64,000 bases of DNA from Zymoseptoria tritici IPO323. Lineage: Eukaryota; Ascomycota; Dothideomycetes; Mycosphaerellales; Mycosphaerellaceae. The DNA lies in NCBI RefSeq assembly GCF_000219625.1, contig NC_018212.1:1178001-1242000 (forward strand), written 5' to 3'. The notes under the pieces were generated by a model that searched no databases, was not told the origin of the DNA, and worked only from the letters and a program-made list of their open reading frames with translations. This document shows, in pieces, positions 33,653 through 44,489 of this stretch. The position numbers and the translations under genes were made by a program. Numbering within the stretch: position 1 is the stretch's first letter; the number at the start of each line of letters is the position of its first letter.

Positions 33653-33925
33653 ATGCTCGACATCGAAGACACCGGCACAGCCCAAGTCCTCTTCAAAACC
33701 TCCAACATCACCGCCACCTGGCTCGCAACCGAGGACCTCTCCCTCCTCGAACTAGCCGAGAAAGCCGGCCTGAAACCTCTTCACGGATGTCGGAGCGCCA
33801 TGTGTGGGACTTGTGAGGTCAAGGTCCTCAAGGGCCAGGTGTATGGGCCGGAGGGAGAGAAGCCGCAGGGGATTCTGATTTGTCAGAGTCGGCCGGCGAC
33901 GACGGAGATTGAGTTGGAGTTGTAG
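33653..33925 (+). CDS. small plant-type 2Fe-2S ferredoxin-domain protein
   Basis: Single exon, 90 residues. The cluster-binding cysteines are in HGCRSAMCGTCEVKV and ILICQSRPA, the C-x4-C-x2-C...C pattern of plant/bacterial-type 2Fe-2S ferredoxins. The preceding SLLELAEKAGLKPLHG is typical of the C-terminal ferredoxin domain fused to oxidoreductase or MOSC domains. Here no such partner domain is found upstream, so it appears as a free-standing electron carrier or as the remnant of a larger protein. The frame upstream of the ATG is open (PILAFSKAM) but stops at 33560-33562. Confidence in the fold is high, in the gene boundary moderate. Confidence 0.75.
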   Translation: MLDIEDTGTAQVLFKTSNITATWLATEDLSLLELAEKAGLKPLHGCRSAMCGTCEVKVLKGQVYGPEGEKPQGILICQSRPATTEIELEL

Positions 33926-34825
33926 AGGAAGGATGCGATCATTGCGTGGTTTGGGTCGTGCTTCATGATGGACGGTTGTATGCTCACGATGGCCAATGCT
34001 AGCTTCAAGTTGTGTCAAGCTTGACAGGTGCAGTCGAGGGCGGTCAGTGTAGCCTCAAGGCGCTCTCAATGGTGCATCACTGCATCAGAGACCACCGATT
34101 CGCAGTGTCGAGCTGGTGTCAAGGTCAGCACGCTGGCGACTGTTGCTTGCTTACAAGCACACGTTTGCAAAGGCTGTGCAGCTGCCGGTAACAGTCTGGT
34201 CACTGTTTCGATCAGAAGCCGGCGGCACGATCTGTACCTCGATCATGGAAGAACTGCTTGGATGACCAACCCAAAATACTGCAGCAATCTACGTCGACAG
34301 CATCACACTGGTCATGCGCTATGCGAAATCGCAGCAGCAATTCTGTCAATGCTCATCGGACATGTTTTACAGGACCACAATAGCAGTGCCAACAATGCTA
34401 GTCCTTAATCCTCATGCATCATCTTCCAAGTACCCAAACCCTGACCCTATCAACCCGCCTAACGAGTGGACTCGCATGAAGTACCACCATGCTGGCCCAC
34501 TCTGCGTCACGCTGGGTGCACCCGAGCGCTCGATAGAACGATCTGTTCCGCAGTCAAGTCGATCGCACTAGCTGACGTTCGCGGCACAGAATTGTAGCAC
34601 AAGGCGTACGTGCAATGTCATGCAATGCCGCCGAGATGAAGGATACCCAGATTGTTACTTGGCGGAATGAAATCGTGGTGAACATTGTGGGCGCTGTATG
34701 CACAACGCACGAGTGTATCTAGCACATCAGTCGTTCGAACGAGATCTCTCCGCTCATGCACACCACATCATGCAACATCCGAACTCTCCGTCCAGCATGG
34801 AGCCCAAAAGGTGAAAGATGATCCT
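33926..34825. other. intergenic spacer, 3' flanks of ferredoxin and eIF3b genes
   Basis: About 0.9 kb between convergent genes. No coding pattern, repeat or RNA gene recognised. Confidence 0.5.
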
Positions 34826-37164
34826 CTACTCGAGAATCTCCTCCGTCTCCTCCAAAATCTCCTCGGTAATCTCCTCGACCACCTTGCTCTGATCCGCGCC
34901 TTCCTCCTCAGCAATGACCAATGCATGCCTCTCCTCGCTGAGGTCCGGCAGGCCCAAATCTCTCCGCTCTTCGAGAAGTTCCTCCTGGGTGCGTTCGCGC
35001 CATGCGAGCCACTCGTCGAGTTGTCTGCGGCGAGCCTCGATGATGGCCTTGTCGGCAGTGCTGCGCTTGGCGTTGTCGAGCTCTTCGAACTCCTTGGCGT
35101 ACTGCTTCAGGTTCTTGCGGACGGCCTTCATCTCCTCCTTGCTGATGAGGCGCTCGGGACGTGGGCGCCATGTCCACTGCTTGAACTGCTCGATGGGCTC
35201 CTCGCGGAGAAGTTGGCCGGAGAAGTTGTAGAGGTGGTATCCGTTTTCCATCTGCGAGCTGTTAGTGGGTGGTAATGTGCGCGGTGAATACGATGATACG
35301 TACTCGGTGCTTCCAGACACTGGCACTGGTGGCGACGAATCGACCACTTGGGTCCCACTCAATGTCTGTCACGCCGTAGTGGTCCGCAGTGTTCATGAGC
35401 TGGAGGTTAGCAGTGAGGTCCTTCTCCTTTTCGTCAGGTGTGCCCTCAAAGTCAAAGTCCCAGAAATCCAAGTCGAAGCTCTGCTGGCTCAGAACAGTGG
35501 CAACAATGACGAAGCGACCGTTAGGGCACCAGTGAATAGCGTTGTTGTTCTTCTTGTCGACTGTTCGGATGAGCTTGAAGTTTCCAATTTCGCGTCCCTT
35601 GGCCTTTTCAGGCGCGAAGAATGAGACTGAGGTCTTTGGAGGTACAGCGGAACCGACAGGTACCTCGCCAGTTGTGATGAGAACGAAGCGGTTGCCCTTG
35701 GGTTCCCATGCGAAGTTGATGACAGTCTCCTTGAGGTTGTCCACGACTTCGACTGGGACACCCTTTTCTTGGACACGGAAGATTTCGAGGTTTGTGGCGA
35801 GCGACTTCTTCGACTTGCTGTGGCGGTCGACCTTGACACAGACATATGCGGCTTCGGACTGCCAGTGGAGCTTGGCATCGCTGACGTTGAAGAGATTTCG
35901 TGTGCGGACGACCTCCTTCGTGGGAACGGTCATAAGACCCACCTTGGCGGGATTTGAGCCCATTTCAGGAGTCCAGTAGCAGAAGAGTTGTTCGTAGTCG
36001 GTGACGCTGGCGCGCTGTGGGTTCGCAGGAGCCCATTCGAAGTCCACAACACCGTCAATCTTGATGCTGGTCTTGTCGAGGAGGTTCATGCGGGGAAGTT
36101 CGTAGACACTGATGCTTTGGCCTTCGTTCAAGCGAGCGACATACTTGGCATCAGCAGACCACTTGAACGCGGGCCACTGAATCTTCTTCTTGATCGGGTT
36201 ACCGTCGGGATCGACAGAAGGGCCAGGAGAATCGAGAGTAACGAATGAACGAAGAGGCTTGCCGGTAGCAACATCCCAGATGATGTAGTTCTTTCCGTCC
36301 TCCTCAATCGAGAGAATGGGGTTGGTCTCGTCCACCTCCATGGGACGGTGAGACCAGGTGGTGATGTAGCGTTCGTCCGGAGAGAAATCGACAAGGTTGA
36401 CACCAGGGTGCATGAATCGCTTTTGTCTCGACCAGTTCGGACCTCCCCAGAGTTGTACACCCTGGTTGTGCATCGATGTGAGATATGTGCCCTTTGGTGA
36501 CCACTGGACGAAAGACTCGGTCCAGTGCTGACGGTCGACGACCTGATCCGGTTGTCCTTCACGCTCGTTCCAGAAAACACCCACGTTGTCACCACGGTAC
36601 ATCACAAACTGATCTCTGCCCTCCTCATCTCCCAACCACCAGCGCAAGTGCTCCTTCTCTTCAAACTCGGGAATCTCGGGTGCGCGGTAGGTCTCATCGA
36701 TTCGTCCTTCTCTTCCGAATCGCTCGATGTCCGTGAGTTTGTTCACGGCAATGGTGTGCTTCTTGTCCAGAGGAGTGGCGTGCAGGGCCTTGACCGCAGC
36801 GGCGGCTTGCGCAGGTGTTTCGTACTCGACAAAGGCGAATCCCTCGGAACTTCCAGTCTCCTCGTTGATTGGCATGAAGACATTCTCCTCCTTCGTGCTG
36901 CCGACTTTCGTCAAGCTGCGGAGCAAGAATTTCACCAGCTTTCCCTTGCTGTCGGCCGGCACCTTGGGCAGACCATCAATCACGATAAATGTGTCCAGAC
37001 CCTCCTCCATGTGCTCCTCATATTGTTCCTTGAGATCTAAAGGGCATCGTATTAGCCGCACGCTCACTGCGGAACCGCGCATGTTCCAGCCTACCTGTAA
37101 AGTCAATCTCCTCATCGTCTTCGAATTCCGTCTCCGGGTCTAGTTGTTCGAATGAAGGCGCCAT
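34826..37164 (-). CDS. prt1: translation initiation factor eIF3 subunit b (Prt1)
   Basis: Exons 37164..37095, 37036..35304 and 35251..34826; introns are 58 and 52 nt; 742 residues, matching the family. It begins [19 protein letters not shown], followed by an RRM ([31 protein letters not shown]), a WD40-like beta-propeller ([49 protein letters not shown]) and a C-terminal helical tail ([20 protein letters not shown]) that binds eIF3i/eIF3g in yeast. It scaffolds the eIF3 complex on the 40S subunit. The last intron separates SVWKHR from [10 protein letters not shown]; that internal Met is not a separate gene start. Confidence 0.97.
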
Positions 37165-37522
37165 GATTGCGGTTGCGATCTGTGGCGAATGTGTTGGTGG
37201 GATAGGCGTAGTATCTTGGGATCGCGCTTCCGTCCGCTAGTCGTTGAATCTTCGTGGATTTTCGAGAGCGCCAAGTTTTGAGCCTGAATTCTGAGGCAAG
37301 AACGAGACGATCACATGCAAGCTTTCAACTCACAGAGACAAAGGGAGCGAGACTTTAGATTCATCGTCCAATTGCTTGTTGAAACACATTCTCACGATCA
37401 CAGGAAACCCACAGAACGCACTTATACTACATGTCGTGCTTCCCAAATGGCATTCCCATGACGATCGCACCAACGTACAACACATGTATGTACAGATAGG
37501 CAAGCATGAGTCTGATAATGAG
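37165..37522. other. spacer between eIF3b and adenosine-deaminase-like genes
   Basis: Promoter and 5' leader of eIF3b, plus the 3' flank of the upstream deaminase gene, both on the minus strand. Nothing else recognised. Confidence 0.5.
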
Positions 37523-38653
37523 TCACAGAAGCAACCTTGAATTCGCAAGCTTTCTTTCAAAAGTGTCCAGCAGGCTGTGAAGTCGCCTCTTCTCTTCATC
37601 ATCGCCAAAGATCGAAGGCACAGCCCGTCGCGCGAGTTGAACCAGATCGTTCTGACTCAAGCAAAAGTGCTGAGCGGCAAGCAGATACTCGTTGGACACA
37701 GGACTCCCGAAGATACCCACATCATCCGTCTGACTTGATGTGAGTGAGGAGGTGCAAGCATGATGTAGAGATTAACTTACACTCAATGCGATTGGACACT
37801 TCCGGGTATACCACTCTCCAAAGTGATGATCTGCAAAGCCTCTGTTCTTACCTGGCAGCATTTTGGCGTGCACGTTGCAGCTGAGACAAAGCTCCAATCC
37901 AATGTTCCTTCTTTCGATCTCCTTTACAATCTTGGGAGGAACGTGTATAACATGGCCTATGCGATCCGGCTGCATCGCTAGCAGCGTCTCGAGCTCAGCG
38001 TCTGAACTGCTCTCAGGAATCTCGGCGAAATGTAATGCTATGTGGAAGCCTTCCTGCCGAGCCCGTAAGAAGACCTCCCGGAAGATGGACACGTCTCCTC
38101 TCAAAGGGTTGCCGCAAAGATCAACGCCGACTATACCGCAGCCTCTTTGGCGATATCTCATCGCAAGTTCAAGTACTTTCTGTGCCTGTGCGATTGTGTT
38201 TCTTCGGTCGATAGAGAGCATCAAAAATGTGCGCATGTCGTCTTCCTCACGCGAGAATTCTGCAACCGTATCGAGCACGGTTTCCACGTAGATCTCCTTG
38301 GACAGTCCAGTTGCGAGTGCTTCTCGGGGAGTGGTCCTCAGTTCAAGATACTTGACACCATCGTTTCGAAATGCTTTGAGAACTTCTCTGGTTGCGAATG
38401 CTACGGCTTCTGGAGTGTTGCATAGATTGTAGATATATGTGTCGAAAACCTTGAAAAAAGAGAAGATGTCGTGATGGGCTCCCTCTGGGCGGATGGCCGT
38501 GAGAGGGTCGGGGAGGTCGGACTTGCTGTCTTGCCAGATTCGATGGAGCATCTCTGGACTTATGCTGCCTGTGAGATGAGCATGTAGCTCCACCTTTGGC
38601 AGAGCTCTGGTGAACGCAGCGTCTGCCGGTCGGGCATCACTTGATGTGAACAT
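37523..38653 (-). CDS. adenosine deaminase-like protein (N6-methyl-AMP deaminase type, ADAL/MAPDA)
   Basis: Exons 38653..37781 and 37729..37523; the 51-nt intron joins CPIALS to TDDVGIFGSPVSNEYLLA; 359 residues. Metal and catalytic residues of the deaminase TIM barrel are all visible: VELHAHLTGSISPE, HIALHFAEIPESSSD, LELCLSCNVHAKML and STDDVGIFG. The sequence VKYLELRTTPRE and the Cys-Asn in place of the Ser-Asn of classical adenosine deaminase favour the ADAL group, which hydrolyses N6-methyl-AMP to IMP and methylamine and so clears modified nucleotides from RNA turnover. Yeast-type adenine deaminase is the less likely alternative. Confidence 0.88.
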
Positions 38654-39194
38654 GCTCTCTGTATTGTGCGTGGGCGAAAAGCACGCGTGGAGGTATTTGG
38701 GCAGCCGCGGTCTTCAAAATCTGATTGGCGTCGTCTCGTGACAATGGATTGTTTGGACGAGGTGAAGAAGGTTCATGCCGGAGAAGTGATCCACACGCCG
38801 GACCCATCTCCGTCCTAAGCGGGCTCCATCATCGTCACACGTCCAGATTCACATCTTCGACCTTCGTCCACCGCTAGACACTTCTACATTCCGTGCATGC
38901 GCCGAACATTCGCAGGTGCAGAGTCCAAGGTGAACTCTCGCAGCAGAATTACCTACAATTGTCACAATACTGCTAAAGTCGGAGCCTTGCATATTCGGAG
39001 ACTTCTGCCGGCCCAGCCACCGCCGAATGCCGTTCCACCTGCACCGAGCTGCATTCACTTCGAGACATCGTCTAGCGACAAGGCAGCTCCGCCGCGCAAA
39101 CAACACCAACCCGGTGGCAATCATCAGGCCTTGGGCAGCATTCTCGCTGTTCAACGATCTCCCTCGTAGGTCTTGACCACCCGGATCCGTCAAT
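38654..39194. promoter_or_regulatory. intergenic promoter region between divergent deaminase and SWIB genes
   Basis: 541 bp between two start codons facing away from each other; it should contain both promoters. No distinct element identified. Confidence 0.45.
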
Positions 39195-40311
39195 ATGGCG
39201 TCGCAACGTGAGTACCTCCACCTTCGTCCAATGTGCATCGCGCACGTGCGAGGATCTTCGATATCAGCCGGACTTTGTCAATAGCCATTTACTAACATAT
39301 GTCTCTCCTAGTCGCGCCCGAGCAGGCCGCTTCATATAGCGCGATCATCGACAGGATTCTCGCAAAGTCCGACCTCAATACCGTCTCCGCCAAAAGCATT
39401 CGCAAAGGGCTCCAGGCCAAAGTCGACTATGACCTCGCACCACAAAAGGTAGGCTTTTGAGATTAGGAGTCGCTGGGGCGAGTGCTGACCATGTCACCTG
39501 CGCCTTCAGACGCTCATTACAGCGCTTATTATGGAGCGGTTCGACAAATTCCAGTCCGGTAATGGAGTGACCGCGCCAGAGCCAGCTCCCACCGCCAATG
39601 GCATTACGAAATCCGCGAACGGCAACGATGCTGCTTCATCCGCCGCAGCCTCACCGCCCGTAACTGGTAGCAAGCGGAAAGCTTCCTCGGAGAGCGACCT
39701 GAGCGATGTCAAGGACGATTCGCCGGTCCCGAAGAAAGTGAAGAAGAGCAAGGCACCTACATCGGGCGACGTTGAGTCTGACGAGAAGATGGCAGCACGT
39801 CTGCAGGCCGAGCTCAACGCTCAGACGTCCTCGAGGGCTACACGTGGAGGCAACACAAAGCGCAAGACCCCAGCAAAGAAGGCAACGAAGAGCAAGAAGA
39901 AGAGCGCGGCCAAGATCGGTGCGGAAGATGACTCGGACTTGGAGGGAGGCAGTGGAGTGGAAAAGCCCGAGAAGGAGAAGAAAGGCGGCTTCCATGTACG
40001 TTCACTCGCAACGACGTGGCGCTTACATGTGACAATGCTAACAGAACATGCAGAAACCAATGCATCTCTCCGAGCCGCTCGCGGCCATGCTCGGCGAAAA
40101 TCAACTCTCTCGGCCACAGACCGTCAAGCGGATATGGGCCTATGTGAAGGAGCGCGACCTGCAGGAGCCCACCGACAAGCGGCAGATCAATTGCGATGAA
40201 GCGATGCGGGCGGTCTTCAAGAGCGACAAGGTCCACATGTTCACGATGAACAAGCTTCTCGTGCAGCATCTCTGGCCGGTGGAGGAGGCAGACCTGGTGG
40301 CTGCAAGCTGA
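39195..40311 (+). CDS. DEK_C and SWIB/MDM2-domain chromatin protein (Uaf30-like)
   Basis: Exons 39195..39207, 39312..39448, 39510..39995 and 40054..40311; 297 residues. The N-terminal helical DEK_C-like domain reads YSAIIDRILAKSDLNTVSA, KSIRKGLQAKVDYDLAPQK. A long Lys/Ser/Ala-rich linker holds nuclear-type basic runs (PKKVKKSK, KRKTPAKKATKSKKKS). The C-terminal SWIB domain is PMHLSEPLAAMLGENQLSR, VKRIWAYVKERDLQEPTD and VHMFTMNKLLVQHLWPV. Proteins of this form include Uaf30 of the RNA polymerase I upstream activating factor. Two AG acceptors 9 nt apart (40044 and 40053) end the last intron. The downstream one is preferred because the first lies only a few bases after the CTAAC branch site. Confidence 0.88.
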
Positions 40312-40818
40312 GGACTCGGCGAGAAAAAAGGTCAAAAGGATGCGATCAAGGATGTATAGGTGCATATCAGGCATGGAGAGGCAATGCGAACAGCCACCGG
40401 CTTGGACAGGGTCACGAGCATGGTCTGATGTTTGATTTTCGAGATTTACGGTCGAGCTTGCGCTGGAGATGGGTCGATTGGGTAATGGCATGGCGCAGCT
40501 TCATCGGATGGTGAAGGGGATATTTGCTTTTACTCTCACGAATGTATCGTTGCGCAATACGCGCACTTGGAATCAATCGACATATCGCCGTTGATTGTAT
40601 TCCATAGGTAGTATCAAACTGAATACTTCCAACATACTGTGCCCATCTCGGTCAATCATCCCAGGTTGTCCTATGACTTCGGCCAATCTCGCTTCAGGTG
40701 GACCACCTCACCTCCTTTCCATTGCCTCCAAGCTACGCCATTGATCAGAGAACACTCACCCGAATGCATCAGCCGTAAATCCCATCACACACAAAGCGAT
40801 CACAACCGGTCTGCGATC
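40312..40818. other. spacer between SWIB and dUTPase-family genes
   Basis: Contains the SWIB 3' flank and promoter of the next gene. The dUTPase frame is open back to 40639, but that stretch looks like leader sequence. Confidence 0.5.
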
Positions 40819-41346
40819 ATGATTCTCAGCGGCCTCGAAATCATCACCCGATCACTTGTCCGCAACCTCCGCAACGCAGCCCATCAACAACAACCCTGCG
40901 GCGTGGACCTCACTCTCCGCCAAATCTCCAGATGGAACTCTCCCGCCACGATAGACTTCGACAACACACATCGAAAAGCCGCCGAGACAATCTCTTTGCC
41001 TTTCGATGAAACCACCGAAAGTCAGAGCATAAGTCTCCAACCAGGCGCCTATCTGGTCGACTTCAATGAGACGGTCAAAATACCTCTGGACTGCATGGCG
41101 ACTGTGTTTCCCAGATCTTCGCTGTGGCGATCAGGAGTGAGTGTTACCTCGGGCGTGGTCGACGCAGGTTATGAGGGAGGAATGGGAGCACTTTTGGAGG
41201 TCAAAAATCCTGCTGGTGTGATTTTGTTCAGGGAAGCGAAGTTGGCGCAGATTGTATTCGAGGAGATGAAAGGCGCGGTGGAGGGGTACAAGGGCGTGTA
41301 TCAGGGTTCGACGAGGAGTGCAGGGCAAGGAGGAGTGGGGTTATGA
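40819..41346 (+). CDS. dUTPase/dCTP-deaminase-family protein
   Basis: Single exon, 175 residues from the ATG at 40819. MILSGLEIITRSLVR resembles the start of dCTP deaminases and archaeal-type dUTPases (MIL-x-x-x-x-I). QPCGVDLTLRQI matches the family substrate-loop motif Q-x-x-G-x-D-L. FPRSSLWRSGVSVTSGVVDAG corresponds to the PRSSL ... G-V-x-D-x-x-Y-x-G core, and QIVFEEM to the following strand. The Gly-rich end (STRSAGQGGVGL) recalls the flexible motif V of dUTPases. The enzyme would hydrolyse dUTP or deaminate dCTP to keep uracil out of DNA. It is divergent from the standard eukaryotic trimeric dUTPase, so the exact activity is inferred. Confidence 0.8.
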   Translation: MILSGLEIITRSLVRNLRNAAHQQQPCGVDLTLRQISRWNSPATIDFDNTHRKAAETISLPFDETTESQSISLQPGAYLVDFNETVKIPLDCMATVFPRSSLWRSGVSVTSGVVDAGYEGGMGALLEVKNPAGVILFREAKLAQIVFEEMKGAVEGYKGVYQGSTRSAGQGGVGL

Positions 41347-41494
41347 ATGATGCTAGATTGAATGATGCTACATTATGTTAATGCTAGTGACGCTCAAACT
41401 CCAACATACGCTCGGAAATTGCATGCAGAATTGTATCAACGACCAACACAGCGCTCTCATTACCACCTCAACTCTCGTTGCCATCGCTCAACGC

Positions 41495-42061
41495 TCAGTT
41501 GTACGTGCAGCTGGGGCGGTACGGAGTGTAGTAAGCCTGGACCGTGACGTCGACGCAATCCTTCTGTTGATAAGGGTCGTCGTTGGTGAACCAGAGTGTG
41601 TATTGGTCCTTCTCCGCGCCGGTCGGGCAAGCCTTGGCCGAGCAGCCGTTGAAGGTCACGTATCCGGTCGTTGGATCGATGTTGAACGGGTCGCGTTCGG
41701 TATGAGGGGGCGCTCCAACGTCGCCAGTGGTGTATCCGACGCTTCCTTTGTTGTCGACGTACAGCATCTGGGTTGGGCCGCCCTTGTTGTTGTAGAGTTT
41801 CCAGGTGTGATCGTCGCGGGCGATGTAGGTGGCGAAGTCGGCGTGGAAGTTGTCCTCGCAGTTCGCCTTTTGCGGTCCGCCGATGAAGATGCCGCCGTTC
41901 ATGGCACGTGTATCAACGTTGGTGATACCAGGTCCGGTTACGTTGACGCCGAATGCCTGGTTCAACTGGGGAGGAGGGAAGTCGACGTGGATCCGCTGGT
42001 GCTGAGGTGCGGCCATGACGGAGGTGACCGCAGTCAACAGAGCGAGGGCGGAGTACTGCAT
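41495..42061 (-). CDS. small secreted protein, possibly PhiA-like cell-wall protein
   Basis: Single exon, 188 residues with a signal peptide (MQYSALALLTAVTSVMA) followed by a short Pro-rich stretch. The mature part has about six cysteines and repeated beta-strand-like pieces: AMNGGIFIGGPQKANCED, TWKLYNNKGGPTQMLYVDN, GYVTFNGCSAKACPTG, QYTLWFTNDDP. The layout (secreted, about 180 residues, 'I x G' strand, then K-L-Y-x-N and V-D-x-x-G strands, then C-P) resembles the PhiA conidial wall proteins, but this is from general form only. It could instead be an uncharacterised secreted effector-like protein. A TATA-like element lies about 120 bp upstream. Confidence 0.7.
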   Translation of the reverse strand: MQYSALALLTAVTSVMAAPQHQRIHVDFPPPQLNQAFGVNVTGPGITNVDTRAMNGGIFIGGPQKANCEDNFHADFATYIARDDHTWKLYNNKGGPTQMLYVDNKGSVGYTTGDVGAPPHTERDPFNIDPTTGYVTFNGCSAKACPTGAEKDQYTLWFTNDDPYQQKDCVDVTVQAYYTPYRPSCTYN

Positions 42062-42180
42062 CTTGGCTTTGGGTGGAAGTTGGATTGATTGTTGAAGGAG
42101 GGCTTTGTGTGGCTGGGTTGCGGTGCGAACGATGGGATTGCTGAGGATGATAGAACGAGTCGAAGAAGGACTTTGCGTGA

Positions 42181-42190
42181 TATTATATAT
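42181..42190 (-). promoter_or_regulatory. TATA-like element of the small secreted protein gene
   Basis: On the minus strand this reads ATATATAATA, about 120 bp upstream of the start codon at 42061, a plausible core-promoter position. Confidence 0.4.
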
Positions 42191-43801
42191 CCCAAAGCAA
42201 TCCTTGCAGCGGCTTCTTTGGCGTGCACTGCGTTGGTTCCTAGCGGCAACACGAATTCGCTCCTGGATTTAGCGACAGAGTGTCAGAGTTGTTGAATTGT
42301 TCTAGGAGTGCGGAGTGCCTGCTCGCTGGTGGGTCTGGGCTCGGCTTGCATCATGAAGTGACGATGTCGACTGGGGTCCATCCATGCTCGCTTCGTATTT
42401 CTCCGCCACTCGAGCGTTGTGTTTTGGTACGCCACGGACCATACCACGACGTTGAAACTTGAAACTCGTCCGATCCGACCTGTCAAACCATGAAGATGTC
42501 TCTTCGGGGCGCTTGGGGCGACGTTATCCATGCCAGAAAACGTGTTAGTGTGAAACGACATGACCGGGCCGGACCAGATGCAAGGGTGAAGGCTAAGTTT
42601 AGATGCCCAGCCACAATATTCGAGGACCAGCCAAGCTGCCTATTCGCAGCAGTGAGCTCGTGTGATGCAGGGCAGCAATGCTTGAATGATGCTCAACGGA
42701 CTGTCAGTGGGTTGGGAAGACACGGATTCCTCGACTTCCTGCAACAACGCATTCAAATACATTGACCCGATTCTCGCAACGATGCCAGGAAGCACACATC
42801 GAGGTCACCGCTATTCCAGACCGCTCGGAATTGTTGGAGACTAGCCACGATGGGCATGCTTCCAGCATATTCTTGCAGACCGTCGAGTTGACTGATGACT
42901 TTGACTGGACGAGCTCAGACGCTTTCCTTCGTTCATTCGTCGCCAATGTCGGGTTGAAGCCTCCGGGCATAGCTGTTGAAGCGGACTACCATGGTAGTAG
43001 TGATTCCTTCTTTTCTTTCAAGCGCCGACCGGGCGTATCGATGTTGAGGCGTACTCCAGTGGCTGCAACGAGCACTTGAATGGGTCGCCGCTCGCCATGT
43101 GAGAGGAGGTGAGAGGAGGTGGAGTCGTGTCGTGCCCCAAGACCATGTAAGGCACATATGGAGTTCGTTCGACGACGTTTGGCACGTCGGTCGGCAGGAT
43201 CTGAAGGAAACGAAGGATGAGCAGAGATCGCCTATCTTTTTAGTCTCTTTTTGATCACCATCGTTTGAACTGACCTCACCTTATCATCAGATCTCGTTGC
43301 AAGGCCACGTCTCCCTCGTCGCGAAGCAGTCATGGTATACTCACTACCTGCCCGAGACGGCAGCGCTTCGCATCAGGCGGTGAGAGTGGTCGTCGCCGTT
43401 GCAATGGCCAACCTCGCAGCTCACCGGAGCAGAGGTATCATCGTCGACAGCTTCCATCGCACGAGCTTCCACCTCGGCCACAAGCGATGATATTTCTGTC
43501 GAGCGAGGACGATGCATCAATGTCCGACAATATGTCAGCGCCAAAGGGTTCATTCGCAGCGCGCAACCGCAATGCCACAAATTCCGCCGCCTGATCTACA
43601 GTACGCGCCTCGTGAACATGAGGAGAACAGATCGCTTATTGAGTTGCACGCGATGCGAGATCTTGATCTTAAAATGCTCCGCCAGGCACATACACATGGC
43701 GAGTCGCGACCTCCAGCACCTTCCTGAGTTGGACGTGCTAAGGTCACTGGCCGCTGCTGATTCGCTGCTCTGCTGACAACCTTCAACTTCCGACGCAGTT
43801 T

Positions 43802-43829
43802 CCGGGTACCATCGACCGGGTACCATCGA
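43802..43829. repeat. exact tandem duplication of 14 bp
   Basis: CCGGGTACCATCGA occurs twice in direct succession (43802-43815 and 43816-43829). It lies in a gene-poor region; no function is apparent. Confidence 0.85.
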
Positions 43830-44489
43830 ACTCGCAGAAAGCATACTTTCCTCCAAAAGCTCTGCAAGCACACTAGGCTCTGGAGTCTCAGCATGAACCA
43901 GGGACGCGCGGCCTGAACCACTTGTCGATGACTTGCGACACATTGCTGCATCCGTCGTAGCGTTCCTCGCTACGAGCGAATCGGAACAGTTCGGTGACCA
44001 TATTCTCGACTAGCGTGGCATGGCTCCGCCCTGGATTCTTGGCCGTTGCTTGTTCACGACAAGAGCCAGTGCTTGATCTCTCCAAGCAATGGACGCTGTG
44101 GCTGGCTGAACAGGTTTCCGCGACAAGCAACGTATCGAATCTCCTCTTCTGGATCCAGATCGCCTCGTATACTCATAACGATGACGGCGTAGTTGTGGTC
44201 GCCGACTGAGCCCGTGGCGTTTCGGACAACCACATGAGAGGAAAGTATGCTCGAACGACTCTTGCTGGTCCATGTTGGTCCGTCCTTCCTTTTCATCGAG
44301 CATCTGACATCTCTTACCTTCACTCATTGGTCCTTGCCGAGCACTTTCGGACATCTGGCAAGCATTCTTACTGGTCTTGATAAGAGACCAAAGGACACGC
44401 CAATCGCTCTCACGGGCATACGCGGTTCCTCATTGCTATACGACATCAAGTTTGCCGTATCAACATAGCATTCGCCCCCTTCTCCCGCG

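Larger units (their letters stand above)
42062..44489. other. large intergenic region; no confident gene
   Basis: About 2.4 kb. A plus-strand segment near 43575-43727 reads PQIPPPDLQYAPREHEENR then LIELHAMRDLDLKMLRQAH, which has coding character and ends at a stop, but no start or splice model joins it convincingly to anything upstream. A 14-bp exact tandem repeat is at 43802-43829. Confidence 0.4.
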
